In this document: in pieces, positions 32,879 to 41,275 of the stretch | Numbering within the stretch: the first letter of the stretch is position 1 | Layout of the letters: every line of letters begins with the position of its first letter | From: Billgrantia pellis | Lineage (GTDB): Bacteria; Pseudomonadota; Gammaproteobacteria; Pseudomonadales; Halomonadaceae | Direction of reading: 5' to 3' | DNA: 64,000 nt | NCBI RefSeq assembly: GCF_008297955.1 | Contig: NZ_VTPY01000005.1 | Coordinates: 248,001-312,000 of the forward strand | Made by a program: the position numbers and the translations under genes | Notes under the pieces: model-generated | What the model was told of the DNA's origin: nothing | Database searches by the model: none | The model's input: the letters and a program-made list of their open reading frames with translations, nothing else

Positions 32879-34705
32879 TCATTGGCCTTCGTCGCTGCGC
32901 TCCTGTGCCGGCCCCTTGTGATCCGGTGCGTCCTTGCTGAGGTTGTGGGCGCTATTGATCAGCCCGACGTGAGAGAAGGCCTGGGGAAAGTTACCCAACT
33001 GACAGCCCAGGATAGGATGGTACTCTTCGGCGAGGAGACCGAGATCGTTGCGTACCCCAAGGAGCTTGTCGAAGCGCTGGCGTGCCTCGTCGTGTCGACC
33101 GAGCAACACCAGCGTATCCACCAGCCAGAAGCAACAAACCAGAAAGGCGCCTTCCCCTTCGGTCAGGTGGCGGGTCTCATCACCGTGTGAATAGCGGTAG
33201 ACGAAACCGTCGTGTACCAGTTCGGCCTGTAGGGCGTCGATGGTGCCGAGAATGCGGGGATCATCAATGGGAAGGAAGCCGACCTGAGGCAGCAGCAGCA
33301 GCGAAGCGTCCAGGGCGTCCGAGCCATAGGACTGGACGAAGCTGTTGCGCTTGGAATTGAAGCCGTGCGTGCAGACGTCATCATGAATGCGTTGGCGCAG
33401 CGCTCGCCAGCGCTGCACGTCGCCATCGAGGCCGAACTCCTCGGCCCCCTTGATGACCCGATCCACTGCGACCCATGCCATGACCTTGGAATGTGTATAG
33501 TGGCGTGCAGGCTCGCGACTCTCCCACAGGCCGGCGCCCTTCTCGCTCCAGTGCTGCTCGAGATGTTCGATCATCTGGCGCTGGATGGCCCACATGTCGC
33601 GGGAGGGTTCGATATCGTGTATACGGCCAAGGTGCAAGCCATCCATCACTTCACCATAGACGTCGAGCTGGTTTTGCCGAAAGGCATCGTTGCCGATACG
33701 TACCGGCTGGCAGCCGTTGAAACCGGATAGCCAATCGAGTTCATGTTCGTAGAGGCGCCGCTCCCCGGCCAGACCGTACACTGGCTGTAGCTTGCCAGGG
33801 TCTCCGGCCACCGCACGCAGTAGCCACTCCCGCCAGGCGCAGGCCTCCTCCCGGTAGCCGGAGGAAAGTAGTGCATAGAGCGTGAACGTGGCATCGCGCA
33901 GCCAGGTGTAGCGGTAGTCCCAGTTGAGACCGGCATCGGGTTGCTCGGGCAGGGAAGTCGTCGCGGCTCCCACCATGCCGCCGGTCTCGATGTGAGTGAG
34001 TGCCTTGAGCGTGATCAGCGATCTCACCACCGGTTCGCGATATCGTTCGGCGATTCGACAGCGTGAACTCCAACTGCTCCACCACGCTTCGGTCTCTTCG
34101 AGAGCGCGCAACGCATCCCGGTGGCCGGGGACGTTGCGGAACGGGGGATACCAGGTCAGCACGAACGGCACTCGCTCTCCGGCATGAATCTCGAAGGAAG
34201 CGATGATGTCGTTGCCGCAAGCTTCCATTTTGACGGGTGCTTCAAGACGCAGGCCATCCGGGCCGGCCACGGCGGATAAGCTGCTCTCATCCTGGCTCAG
34301 CCAAGGCTTCAGCCGGCCATAGCCGAAGCGAAAGGCAGCATGTGAGCGCATCGTCACGCAGCCACTTCGCCCCTCGACGATACGCATCACGTCCTCTTCG
34401 TTGTCTCCCTTGCTGGCAACCGGCATGAAATCGATTACTGCGACACTGCCGCGGTCCGTCTCGAAGAGCGTCTCCAGTACGAGTGTCTCCCCACGATAGC
34501 GCCTCGAGCGTGACCGTACTGTCTCGCTGGGATAGATCCACCAATGACCGTTATCCTCGTTTCCGAGCAGCTCCGCACAGCAGGCTTCCGAGTCGAACCT
34601 GGGAAGGCAGAGCCAGCTCATCGAAGCATGGCGGTCGATGAGCGCGGCCGTGCGCATGTTGCCGATGAACCCGTAGTCCTCGATCATCCGTATCGTGTGC
34701 TTCAC
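32879..34705 (-). CDS. Glycoside hydrolase family 15 protein (glucoamylase/trehalase-like)
   Basis: 608 residues. An N-terminal beta-sandwich domain (about 1-215) precedes an (alpha/alpha)6 barrel (about 220-590). The barrel shows GLNWDYRYTWLRDATFTLYAL (about residue 268), characteristic of bacterial GH15 proteins. Later Glu residues, such as GEGAFLVCCFW (about 545), sit where family members have catalytic acids. No signal peptide, so it probably acts in the cytoplasm on alpha-glucosides or trehalose. It is divergent from a PoxB-like gene cluster with which GH15 genes often travel in proteobacteria, probably as a stress or stationary-phase set. Confidence 0.9.
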   Translation of the reverse strand: MKHTIRMIEDYGFIGNMRTAALIDRHASMSWLCLPRFDSEACCAELLGNEDNGHWWIYPSETVRSRSRRYRGETLVLETLFETDRGSVAVIDFMPVASKGDNEEDVMRIVEGRSGCVTMRSHAAFRFGYGRLKPWLSQDESSLSAVAGPDGLRLEAPVKMEACGNDIIASFEIHAGERVPFVLTWYPPFRNVPGHRDALRALEETEAWWSSWSSRCRIAERYREPVVRSLITLKALTHIETGGMVGAATTSLPEQPDAGLNWDYRYTWLRDATFTLYALLSSGYREEACAWREWLLRAVAGDPGKLQPVYGLAGERRLYEHELDWLSGFNGCQPVRIGNDAFRQNQLDVYGEVMDGLHLGRIHDIEPSRDMWAIQRQMIEHLEQHWSEKGAGLWESREPARHYTHSKVMAWVAVDRVIKGAEEFGLDGDVQRWRALRQRIHDDVCTHGFNSKRNSFVQSYGSDALDASLLLLPQVGFLPIDDPRILGTIDALQAELVHDGFVYRYSHGDETRHLTEGEGAFLVCCFWLVDTLVLLGRHDEARQRFDKLLGVRNDLGLLAEEYHPILGCQLGNFPQAFSHVGLINSAHNLSKDAPDHKGPAQERSDEGQ

Positions 34706-35074
34706 CTCGACTCCCTCCTGTGCGCCTTCCTTTCGCCAAGTACTGTGATGCTTGGAAGTGATAGCGTCATGCCGTCATGGCGAAAAAGAACAAAAAACCG
34801 CTTTTTTTAACAACACGAAAATTAAATCAAGCCGCTCTGACTGCGTGCTGAGAGCGTCTTTTCTTCGCAAGGGGGCGAAGCGTTTTTCTTGTTCAACATG
34901 CTGTTTGGCAAACATTAATTAAAAGATTTTCCAATGCAGCGAAGCGAAGCCATACCGGTCAGGCCACATTGACCATCTGGATATGGCTGACTATAGCTCT
35001 AGTGATTTCTATGGAAAGAGTGTGCTTGGAGTGTGTCGAATCCGAGCACGGAAGTTGCTATGGGAGAGCCAAGC
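34706..35074. other. AT-rich intergenic region with tandem hairpins
   Basis: 369 bases between the divergent GH15 and PoxB-like genes. CGCTCT (34833-34838)/AGAGCG (34851-34856) is followed by TCTTTT. CTTCGC (34863-34868)/GCGAAG (34875-34880) is followed by CGTTTTTC. Both point to a terminated plus-strand transcript starting near 34780-34830, perhaps a small RNA, although the upstream AAAAAACCGCTTTTTT could also end something. No open frame here is convincing. Confidence 0.35.
34969..34997 (+). promoter_or_regulatory. Sigma-70 promoter of the PoxB-like operon
   Basis: TTGACC (34969-34974), a 17-base spacer, then TATAGC (34992-34997). This is one of the two best sigma-70 promoters in the window. 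Transcription would start near 35004, giving a leader of about 70 bases before 35075. Confidence 0.6.
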
Positions 35075-36871
35075 ATGAGCGAACAAGTCGGCGACTTCAT
35101 CATCAGGCGCTTGGGCGAGTGGGGCGTCAAGCGTATCTATGGCTATCCGGGCGACGGCAGTAACGGCATCATGGGAGCCCTGAACCGGGCGGACGATCGC
35201 ATCGAGTTCATTCAGACGCGTCATGAGGAGATGGCGGCGTTCATGGCTTGCGCCCATGCCAAGTTCACCGGCGAAGTCGGGGTGTGTACCGCCACGTCGG
35301 GGCCGGGCGCTATCCATCTTCTCAACGGGCTCTACGACGCCAAGAAGGACCATCAGCCCGTCGTGGCGATCGTCGGTCAGCAGGCGCGAGCTGCCATGGG
35401 CGGCGAGTACCAGCAGGAAGTGGATCTCGTCTCGCTGTTCAAGGATGTCGCGCATGAATTCGTTCATATGGCGACCAGCCCCGCCCAGGTTCGCCATTTG
35501 ATCGACCGTGCGATTCGCATCGCGCTCTCTGAACGTACGGTGACCGCCGTCATCGTACCCAACGACCTGCAATCGCAACCGGCAGTGGAAACGCCGCCGC
35601 ATGCCCATGGCACGATTCACTCGGGGGTCGGTTATGTGCCGCCTCGCGTGGTGCCTCATGAGGAGGAATTGCGTCGGGCCGCCGCCGTGCTCAACGAGGG
35701 CGAGCGCGTGGCGATTCTGGTCGGTGCCGGGGCGTTGGGCGCCGCCGACGAGGTGATCCAAGTGGCGGAGCGGCTCGGCGCGGGGGTAGCCAAGGCGCTG
35801 CTCGGACGCGCGGCGCTGCCCGACGACTTGCCCTTCGTGACAGGCTCGATCGGATTGCTGGGAACCAACGCAAGCTGGGAGCTGATGGCCAACTGCGACA
35901 CGCTGCTGATGATCGGCTCGGGGTTTCCCTATTCCGAGTTTCTGCCCGAGGAGGGGCAGGCGCGCGGCGTACAGATCGACATCGATCCGCGCATGCTGAG
36001 CATTCGATACCCGATGGAAGTGAATCTGGTCGGTGACAGTGCGGGTACGCTGCAGGCGCTGTTGCCGCTGCTGGAGGAAAAGCGCGATCGTTCCTGGCGC
36101 GAGCATATCGAGACCAGCGTCGCGCAATGGTGGGACGTGCTCGAGGAGCGCGCCATGGCCGAGGCCGACCCGGTCAATCCTCAGCGCGTCTTTTGGGAAC
36201 TCTCTCCACGCTTGCCCGATAACTGCATCCTGACCAGCGATTCGGGATCGGCGGCCAACTGGTACGCCCGCGACCTCAAGATTCGGCGTGGCATGATGGC
36301 GTCGCTGTCGGGCGGTCTGGCGACCATGGGTAATGGGGTGCCCTATGCGATCGCCGCCAAGTTCGCCTATCCGGACCGCGTCGCTATTGCCTTGGTCGGC
36401 GATGGGGCAATGCAGATGAACGGCTGCGCGGAGCTGATTACCGTCGCCAAGTACTGGCAGCGTTGGGCCGACCCGCGGCTCGTGGTCATGGTGCTCAATA
36501 ACCAGGACCTCAACCAGGTGACTTGGGAAATGCGCGTCATGGAGGGCGACCCCAAGTACGAAGCGTCGCAGGACCTACCCGACTTCCCTTATGCCGAGTA
36601 TGCCGAGCTGATCGGTCTGAAGGGAATTCGAGTCACCGAACCGAATGCGCTGGCTGGCGCCTGGGATCGGGCCCTTAGCGCCAATCGACCCGTGGTGCTG
36701 GAAGTCGTCACCGACCCCGACGTGCCGCCGATTCCGCCGCATATCAAGCGTGAACAGGCCCAAGCCTACATGTCGGCGCTGCTCCATGGCGACCCGGATG
36801 CCCTGGGCATCGTCAAGGCCTCGTTCAAACAGTTCGCGCGGCAATTTGTGCCAAAGGTGCGCCGGCATTGA
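35075..36871 (+). CDS. ThDP-dependent pyruvate oxidase-like enzyme (PoxB family)
   Basis: 598 residues. The activating Glu is in TRHEEMAAFMACAHAKF (about residue 50). The ThDP/Mg motif is VGDGAMQMNG ending at MVLNNQDLN (about 440-475). The central FAD-type domain carries LVGAGALGAADEV (about 215). ATG 35075 follows GGGAG. The family resembles pyruvate dehydrogenase (quinone) PoxB but is called only 'thiamine pyrophosphate-requiring protein' in most genomes. It heads a cluster with an enolase-superfamily remnant, an FAD/Fe-S dehydrogenase and an SDR, and probably oxidises a 2-oxo acid. Confidence 0.85.
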   Translation: MSEQVGDFIIRRLGEWGVKRIYGYPGDGSNGIMGALNRADDRIEFIQTRHEEMAAFMACAHAKFTGEVGVCTATSGPGAIHLLNGLYDAKKDHQPVVAIVGQQARAAMGGEYQQEVDLVSLFKDVAHEFVHMATSPAQVRHLIDRAIRIALSERTVTAVIVPNDLQSQPAVETPPHAHGTIHSGVGYVPPRVVPHEEELRRAAAVLNEGERVAILVGAGALGAADEVIQVAERLGAGVAKALLGRAALPDDLPFVTGSIGLLGTNASWELMANCDTLLMIGSGFPYSEFLPEEGQARGVQIDIDPRMLSIRYPMEVNLVGDSAGTLQALLPLLEEKRDRSWREHIETSVAQWWDVLEERAMAEADPVNPQRVFWELSPRLPDNCILTSDSGSAANWYARDLKIRRGMMASLSGGLATMGNGVPYAIAAKFAYPDRVAIALVGDGAMQMNGCAELITVAKYWQRWADPRLVVMVLNNQDLNQVTWEMRVMEGDPKYEASQDLPDFPYAEYAELIGLKGIRVTEPNALAGAWDRALSANRPVVLEVVTDPDVPPIPPHIKREQAQAYMSALLHGDPDALGIVKASFKQFARQFVPKVRRH

Positions 36872-36904
36872 ACGCCAAGCGCGGACGCGGAAGAGGAGGG
36901 CAAC

Positions 36905-37066
36905 ATGCAGCGCCAAGTGCCGATCGAGGCCCTATGGGTAAGCGTCTATCGACCCACCGACATGCCCGAAGAGGACGGCACGCTGGCTTGGGACGAGACG
37001 ACGCTCATTCTGGTCGAACTGGCCGCCGGCGGAGAGACCGGGATCGGCTATACCTATGCGCGTTGA
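36905..37066 (+). pseudogene. N-terminal remnant of an enolase-superfamily (mandelate racemase-like) gene
   Basis: ATG 36905, with GAGGAGG nearby, opens a 53-codon frame ending at TGA 37064. The product reads like the first strand-and-hairpin of mandelate racemase/muconate-lactonising enzymes: IEALWVSVYRPTDMPEEDGTLAWDETTL and LVELAAGGETGIGYTYA, described here as two segments. Full-length family members are about 360-400 residues, so the capping domain is cut and the catalytic barrel is missing. The next gene starts 47 bases later. This is most simply a deletion remnant; a functional micro-protein is less likely. Confidence 0.6.
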
Positions 37067-37113
37067 GGCCAGGCGCTACCGAATCGCATCGATGGGAGCA
37101 TGAGGAGTCGAAC

Positions 37114-40100
37114 ATGGAACCCTCGAGGCATGTCGCCCGCTTCGCCGATGTCATGGATGGCTATCATCGCCTGGCCGAGGAGCTGGCCGCGTCCATTGCC
37201 GGAGAAGTGCGCTTCGATGCCGGCAGCCGGGCGCTCTACGCCAATGATGCGTCGAACTATCGTCAGCCGCCCATCGGCGTGACGATCCCACGCTCGGTGG
37301 AGGATATCGTCGCCATTCATCGCATCTGTCAGGCGCACGGCCTTCCGATCCTGTCGCGCGGCGCCGGTACCAGCCTGTCAGGAGAAACCGTCAATCACGC
37401 GGTGGTGATCGACCACTCCAAGTACCTGGATCGCGTCGTCAATATCGATACCGTGAACCGGCGGGTCACCGTGGAGGCCGGGGCGATCAATGACAAGGTC
37501 AACCAGGCGCTGGCCCCCTATGGTCTGGTTTTCCCTCCCGATCCCTCCACCCACGAGTGGTGCACCATCGGCGGCAATGTCGGCAACAACTCCTGTGGGG
37601 TGCACTCGGTCCAGGCACAGTGTCACGGTCATGGGCCGCGTACCTGCGACAACGTTCAGGCGCTGGATATCCTGACCTACGATGGTGTGCGCATGACGCT
37701 CAAGGATGGCTACCGCGAGGAGGAGATCGACGCGATCTTGGCCGCGGGCGGCCGCCAGGGCGAGATCTTCGATCGCCTGCGCCGGCTTCGTGATGCCTAT
37801 GCCGAGCGCATTCGTCAGGCCTACCCGCAGGTTGAGCACATGCCGCGCCGAGTGTCCGGCTATAACCTCGACGACCTGTTGCCGGAACGCGGCTTCAACC
37901 TGGCCAGCGCTCTGTGCGGCACCGAGGGCACCTGCATGACGGTATTGCATGCCACCCTCAAGCTGACCGAGAACGTGTCACATCGCACGCTCGTGGTGGT
38001 GGGCTTCGACAGCGTCGAAGAGGCCGGCGACCATGTGCCGCTGATCGTCGAGACGCGGCCGATCGCCCTCGAGGCCATCGACAAGCGGCTGCTCGAGCAT
38101 GAGATCCGACAGCACATGCACGAAACGGCTCTCCAGCGGATGCCTCGCGGCGATGCCTACCTGCTGGTCGAGTACGGCGGCTCCGATGCCGACGCCACCT
38201 GCCGCGAGGCGCGCGAATTGATCGAAGGCCTGCGCAATGCCGGCAGCCGCATCGTGGATTACCGGATCGTCGACGATCCGGCGCAGGCGACGGCGTTATG
38301 GGAGGTGCGCAAGGCAGGGCTGGGAGCGACGGCGTTTCCTCCGCCCGAACGCACGCCGCACTGGCCCGGCTGGGAAGATTCCGCGGTGCCGCCGGAGCGG
38401 GTGGGCGACTACGTGCGCGATCTCAAGGGGCTCTATCGCAAGTACGGGTACGTCGGCGCGTTCTACGGCCACTTCGGGCAGGGTTGCGTCCATTCGCGCA
38501 TCGACTTCGACCTGCAGTCGGAGGAGGGGATTGCGACGTACCGACGCTTCGTCGAGGAGGCCGCCGACCTGGTGGTGTCCCATGGTGGCTCGCTGTCCGG
38601 TGAGCACGGCGATGGCCAGGCGCGCGGCGAGCTGCTGGAGCGCATGTACGGACCCGAGCTGACCGAGGCCTTTCGTGAGTTCAAGCGCATCTGGGATCCG
38701 CAATGGAAGATGAATCCGGGCAAGGTCATCGATCCTTATCGCCTGGACGAAAACCTGCGCATGATCGACTACACGCCATGGCAGGTCGAGACCGCCTTCA
38801 CGTTTCCCGACGACGAGCGCAGCTTCGCCAGGGTCGCGTTCCGCTGTGTCGGCGTCGGCAAGTGCCGGAGCGACAACGGCACCATGTGTCCCAGTTACAT
38901 GGTGACCCGCGAGGAGAAACATTCGACCCGAGGGCGGGCCCGACTGTTGTTCGAAATGATGAACGGAGAACTCATCACCGACGGCTGGCAGTCCGACGAG
39001 GTGCGTGAATCCCTCGACCTATGCCTGGCCTGCAAGGGCTGCGTCAACGACTGTCCGGTGAACGTCGACATGGCGACCTACAAGGCCGAGTTTCTGTCGC
39101 ACTATTATGGCCCAGGCAGGCATCGCCGCCCGCTGTTCCACTACGCCTACGGCTTCATCGACCGCTGGTCGCGGCTGGCGTCGAAGGTGCCGGCCCTGGT
39201 CAACTTCGTCAGCGGTGCGCCATGGGTGAGTGCGGCGACCAAGCGCCTGGTCTCCATGCCGCCGCAGCGCCGGGCGCCGCGCTACGCTCCCGAGACGTTT
39301 CAGGAGTGGTTCGCCAGACGCCCTGAGGTCAATGCCCACGCGCCTGCGGTGATGCTCTGGGCCGATACGTTCAGCAACCACTTCTACCCCGAGACCGCCC
39401 AGGCCGCCACCGAGGTGCTCGAGGCGGCGGGTTACCGTGTCATCCTGCCTCCGGTGGGACTGTGCTGCGGGCGGCCGCTCTACGATTTCGGTATGCTCGG
39501 GCACGCCAAGGCATATCTGGAACGGGTCATGACCGCCCTGGACGCTCCCTTGGCGGCCGGTACGCCCATCATCGGGTTCGAGCCATCGTGCATCACGGTC
39601 TTTCGCGACGAACTGGTCAACCTGTTCCCGGACGATCCCCGTGCGCGACGCCTGAGCGACAACAGCTTGATGCTGAGCGAATTCCTCATGCAGCGCGCCG
39701 GAAACTATCGGCCACCGTGCCTTCCACGCAAGGCGCTGGTTCACGGACATTGCCATCACAAGTCCATGCTTCACCTGGAGGCCGAGAAGGCGCTGCTCGA
39801 AGCGATGGGGCTGGACGTCGAATGGCTCGATGCCGGCTGCTGTGGGATGTCCGGCTCTTTCGGTTACGAACGCGACAAATACGAGGTATCGATGGCGATC
39901 GGTGAGCGGATCCTGCTGCCGCGCGTTCGCGAGGCCGAGCCGCAGACGCTGGTCGTCACCAGTGGCTTCAGTTGTCGCCAGCAGATTGCCGATGCCACGC
40001 CCAGGCGTGCACTGCATGTCGCCGAGGTACTACGCCTGGCCTTTGACGAGGGACACGATACGACCCCAGATGTGCCACCGGAGCGTGGTCTCGAAAGACG

Positions 40101-40194
40101 CCGCGTGCAGGCGCAGCGTCGGGCCAATCGGCGCGCTGCCGTCGTGGCCGGTGCCTTGGCAGCCTTGGGTTGGCATCGCGGGGCCAGGCGATAG
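37114..40194 (+). CDS. FAD-linked oxidase / Fe-S dehydrogenase fusion (GlcD-GlcF, YdiJ-like)
   Basis: 1026 residues. An FAD-binding type-4 domain (about 40-270, LSRGAGTSLSGETVNHAV) and FAD-oxidase C domain (about 280-560) precede a 4Fe-4S pair (CVGVGKCRSDNGTMC near 590, CLACKGCVNDCP near 640) and two CCG domains (GLCCGRPLYDFG near 785, DAGCCGMSGSFG near 910). Such fusions oxidise D-2-hydroxyacids, such as D-lactate or D-2-hydroxyglutarate, and pass electrons to the respiratory chain. ATG 37114 follows GAGGAG; the upstream open frame overlaps other genes. The last 35 residues are very basic with a short hydrophobic stretch, AAVVAGALAALGW, absent from the core family. Confidence 0.9.
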   Translation: MEPSRHVARFADVMDGYHRLAEELAASIAGEVRFDAGSRALYANDASNYRQPPIGVTIPRSVEDIVAIHRICQAHGLPILSRGAGTSLSGETVNHAVVIDHSKYLDRVVNIDTVNRRVTVEAGAINDKVNQALAPYGLVFPPDPSTHEWCTIGGNVGNNSCGVHSVQAQCHGHGPRTCDNVQALDILTYDGVRMTLKDGYREEEIDAILAAGGRQGEIFDRLRRLRDAYAERIRQAYPQVEHMPRRVSGYNLDDLLPERGFNLASALCGTEGTCMTVLHATLKLTENVSHRTLVVVGFDSVEEAGDHVPLIVETRPIALEAIDKRLLEHEIRQHMHETALQRMPRGDAYLLVEYGGSDADATCREARELIEGLRNAGSRIVDYRIVDDPAQATALWEVRKAGLGATAFPPPERTPHWPGWEDSAVPPERVGDYVRDLKGLYRKYGYVGAFYGHFGQGCVHSRIDFDLQSEEGIATYRRFVEEAADLVVSHGGSLSGEHGDGQARGELLERMYGPELTEAFREFKRIWDPQWKMNPGKVIDPYRLDENLRMIDYTPWQVETAFTFPDDERSFARVAFRCVGVGKCRSDNGTMCPSYMVTREEKHSTRGRARLLFEMMNGELITDGWQSDEVRESLDLCLACKGCVNDCPVNVDMATYKAEFLSHYYGPGRHRRPLFHYAYGFIDRWSRLASKVPALVNFVSGAPWVSAATKRLVSMPPQRRAPRYAPETFQEWFARRPEVNAHAPAVMLWADTFSNHFYPETAQAATEVLEAAGYRVILPPVGLCCGRPLYDFGMLGHAKAYLERVMTALDAPLAAGTPIIGFEPSCITVFRDELVNLFPDDPRARRLSDNSLMLSEFLMQRAGNYRPPCLPRKALVHGHCHHKSMLHLEAEKALLEAMGLDVEWLDAGCCGMSGSFGYERDKYEVSMAIGERILLPRVREAEPQTLVVTSGFSCRQQIADATPRRALHVAEVLRLAFDEGHDTTPDVPPERGLERRRVQAQRRANRRAAVVAGALAALGWHRGARR

Positions 40195-40240
40195 ACAACG
40201 AATGCCGAAGCAGGCAAGGCACAAGGCAAAGGAGGTGCAC

Positions 40241-41275
40241 ATGCAAGACCGTCAGGAAGTCGTCGTCGTCACCGGCGCGGGCGCCGGGCTGGGGCGTGCC
40301 GTGGCGCGGGAATTCGCCCGGCATGGGGCCGCCCTGGGGCTGATCTCACGCAGCCCGGGCCGGCTGGAGGCCGTGAAGAGTGAGATCGAGGCCCTTGGGG
40401 CACGCGCCGTCACGATGAGCGTCGACGTGGCCGATGCGCCCCAGGTCGAGCGAGCCGCCGAGCGTGTCGAGGCCGAGCTCGGCCCCATCGACATCTGGGT
40501 CAACGGCGTCATGACCACCGTGTTCTCGCCTTTGCACGAGATGAGCCCGGACGAGTTTCGCCGCGTGACCGAGGTCACCTACCTGGGCTACGTGCATGGC
40601 ACGATGGCAGCGCTCAAACGCATGCGCCCGCGCAACCGCGGTACCATCGTCCAGGTTGGCTCGGCCCTGGCCCATCGTTCGATACCGTTGCAAAGCGCCT
40701 ACTGCGGTGCCAAGCACGCCATCAAGGGTATGACCGAGGCGCTGCGCTGCGAGCTGATGCACGAGGGTAGCGCCATACATGTCACCCAGGTCGAGATGCC
40801 GGCGCTCAATACGCCCCAGTTCGACTGGTGCCGCAACCGCATGCCCCGGCGCGCCCGTCCCATGGCCCCCGTGTTCGAGCCCGAGGTGGGAGCGCAAGCC
40901 GTCTACTGGGCCGCGCATCATCGTCGGCGCGAGCTTCATGTCGGGCTGTCGACCGTGGCCACGATCTGGGGCAGCCGATGCCTTCCCGGCCTCATGGACC
41001 GGTGGCTGGCACGCTCGGCCGTCGACGGACAGCAGACCGAGGAATCGGAATATCCCGAGCGCGCGGACAACCTATGGCAGCCGATCAAGGGTGACATGGG
41101 GGCCCGAGGTCGCTTTGGGCGCGAGTCGAAGCGTCATAGCGGACAGTTCTGGCTGGCGACGCACCGCGGCCAGGTGGGGGCGATCGCCGGTTCGTTGCTG
41201 CTGGCCGGAGCCGCCACGCTATATGCCAGGCGGCGACCCCGCCGAGCGCCGGTCCAGATGCCGAGGCGGCGTTAG
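40241..41275 (+). CDS. Short-chain dehydrogenase with C-terminal membrane tail
   Basis: 344 residues. The Rossmann motif is TGAGAGLG (about 11-18); the catalytic Ser and YxxxK are in QVGSALAHR and YCGAK (about 140-158). A perfect AAAGGAGGT precedes the ATG. After the usual SDR core ends near residue 270, an extension runs to a hydrophobic segment GAIAGSLLLAGAATLY (about 310-326) followed by an Arg-rich end, so the enzyme is probably tail-anchored. The stop overlaps that of the convergent RND gene. The substrate is unknown; it may work with the FAD/Fe-S dehydrogenase upstream. Confidence 0.87.
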   Translation: MQDRQEVVVVTGAGAGLGRAVAREFARHGAALGLISRSPGRLEAVKSEIEALGARAVTMSVDVADAPQVERAAERVEAELGPIDIWVNGVMTTVFSPLHEMSPDEFRRVTEVTYLGYVHGTMAALKRMRPRNRGTIVQVGSALAHRSIPLQSAYCGAKHAIKGMTEALRCELMHEGSAIHVTQVEMPALNTPQFDWCRNRMPRRARPMAPVFEPEVGAQAVYWAAHHRRRELHVGLSTVATIWGSRCLPGLMDRWLARSAVDGQQTEESEYPERADNLWQPIKGDMGARGRFGRESKRHSGQFWLATHRGQVGAIAGSLLLAGAATLYARRRPRRAPVQMPRRR

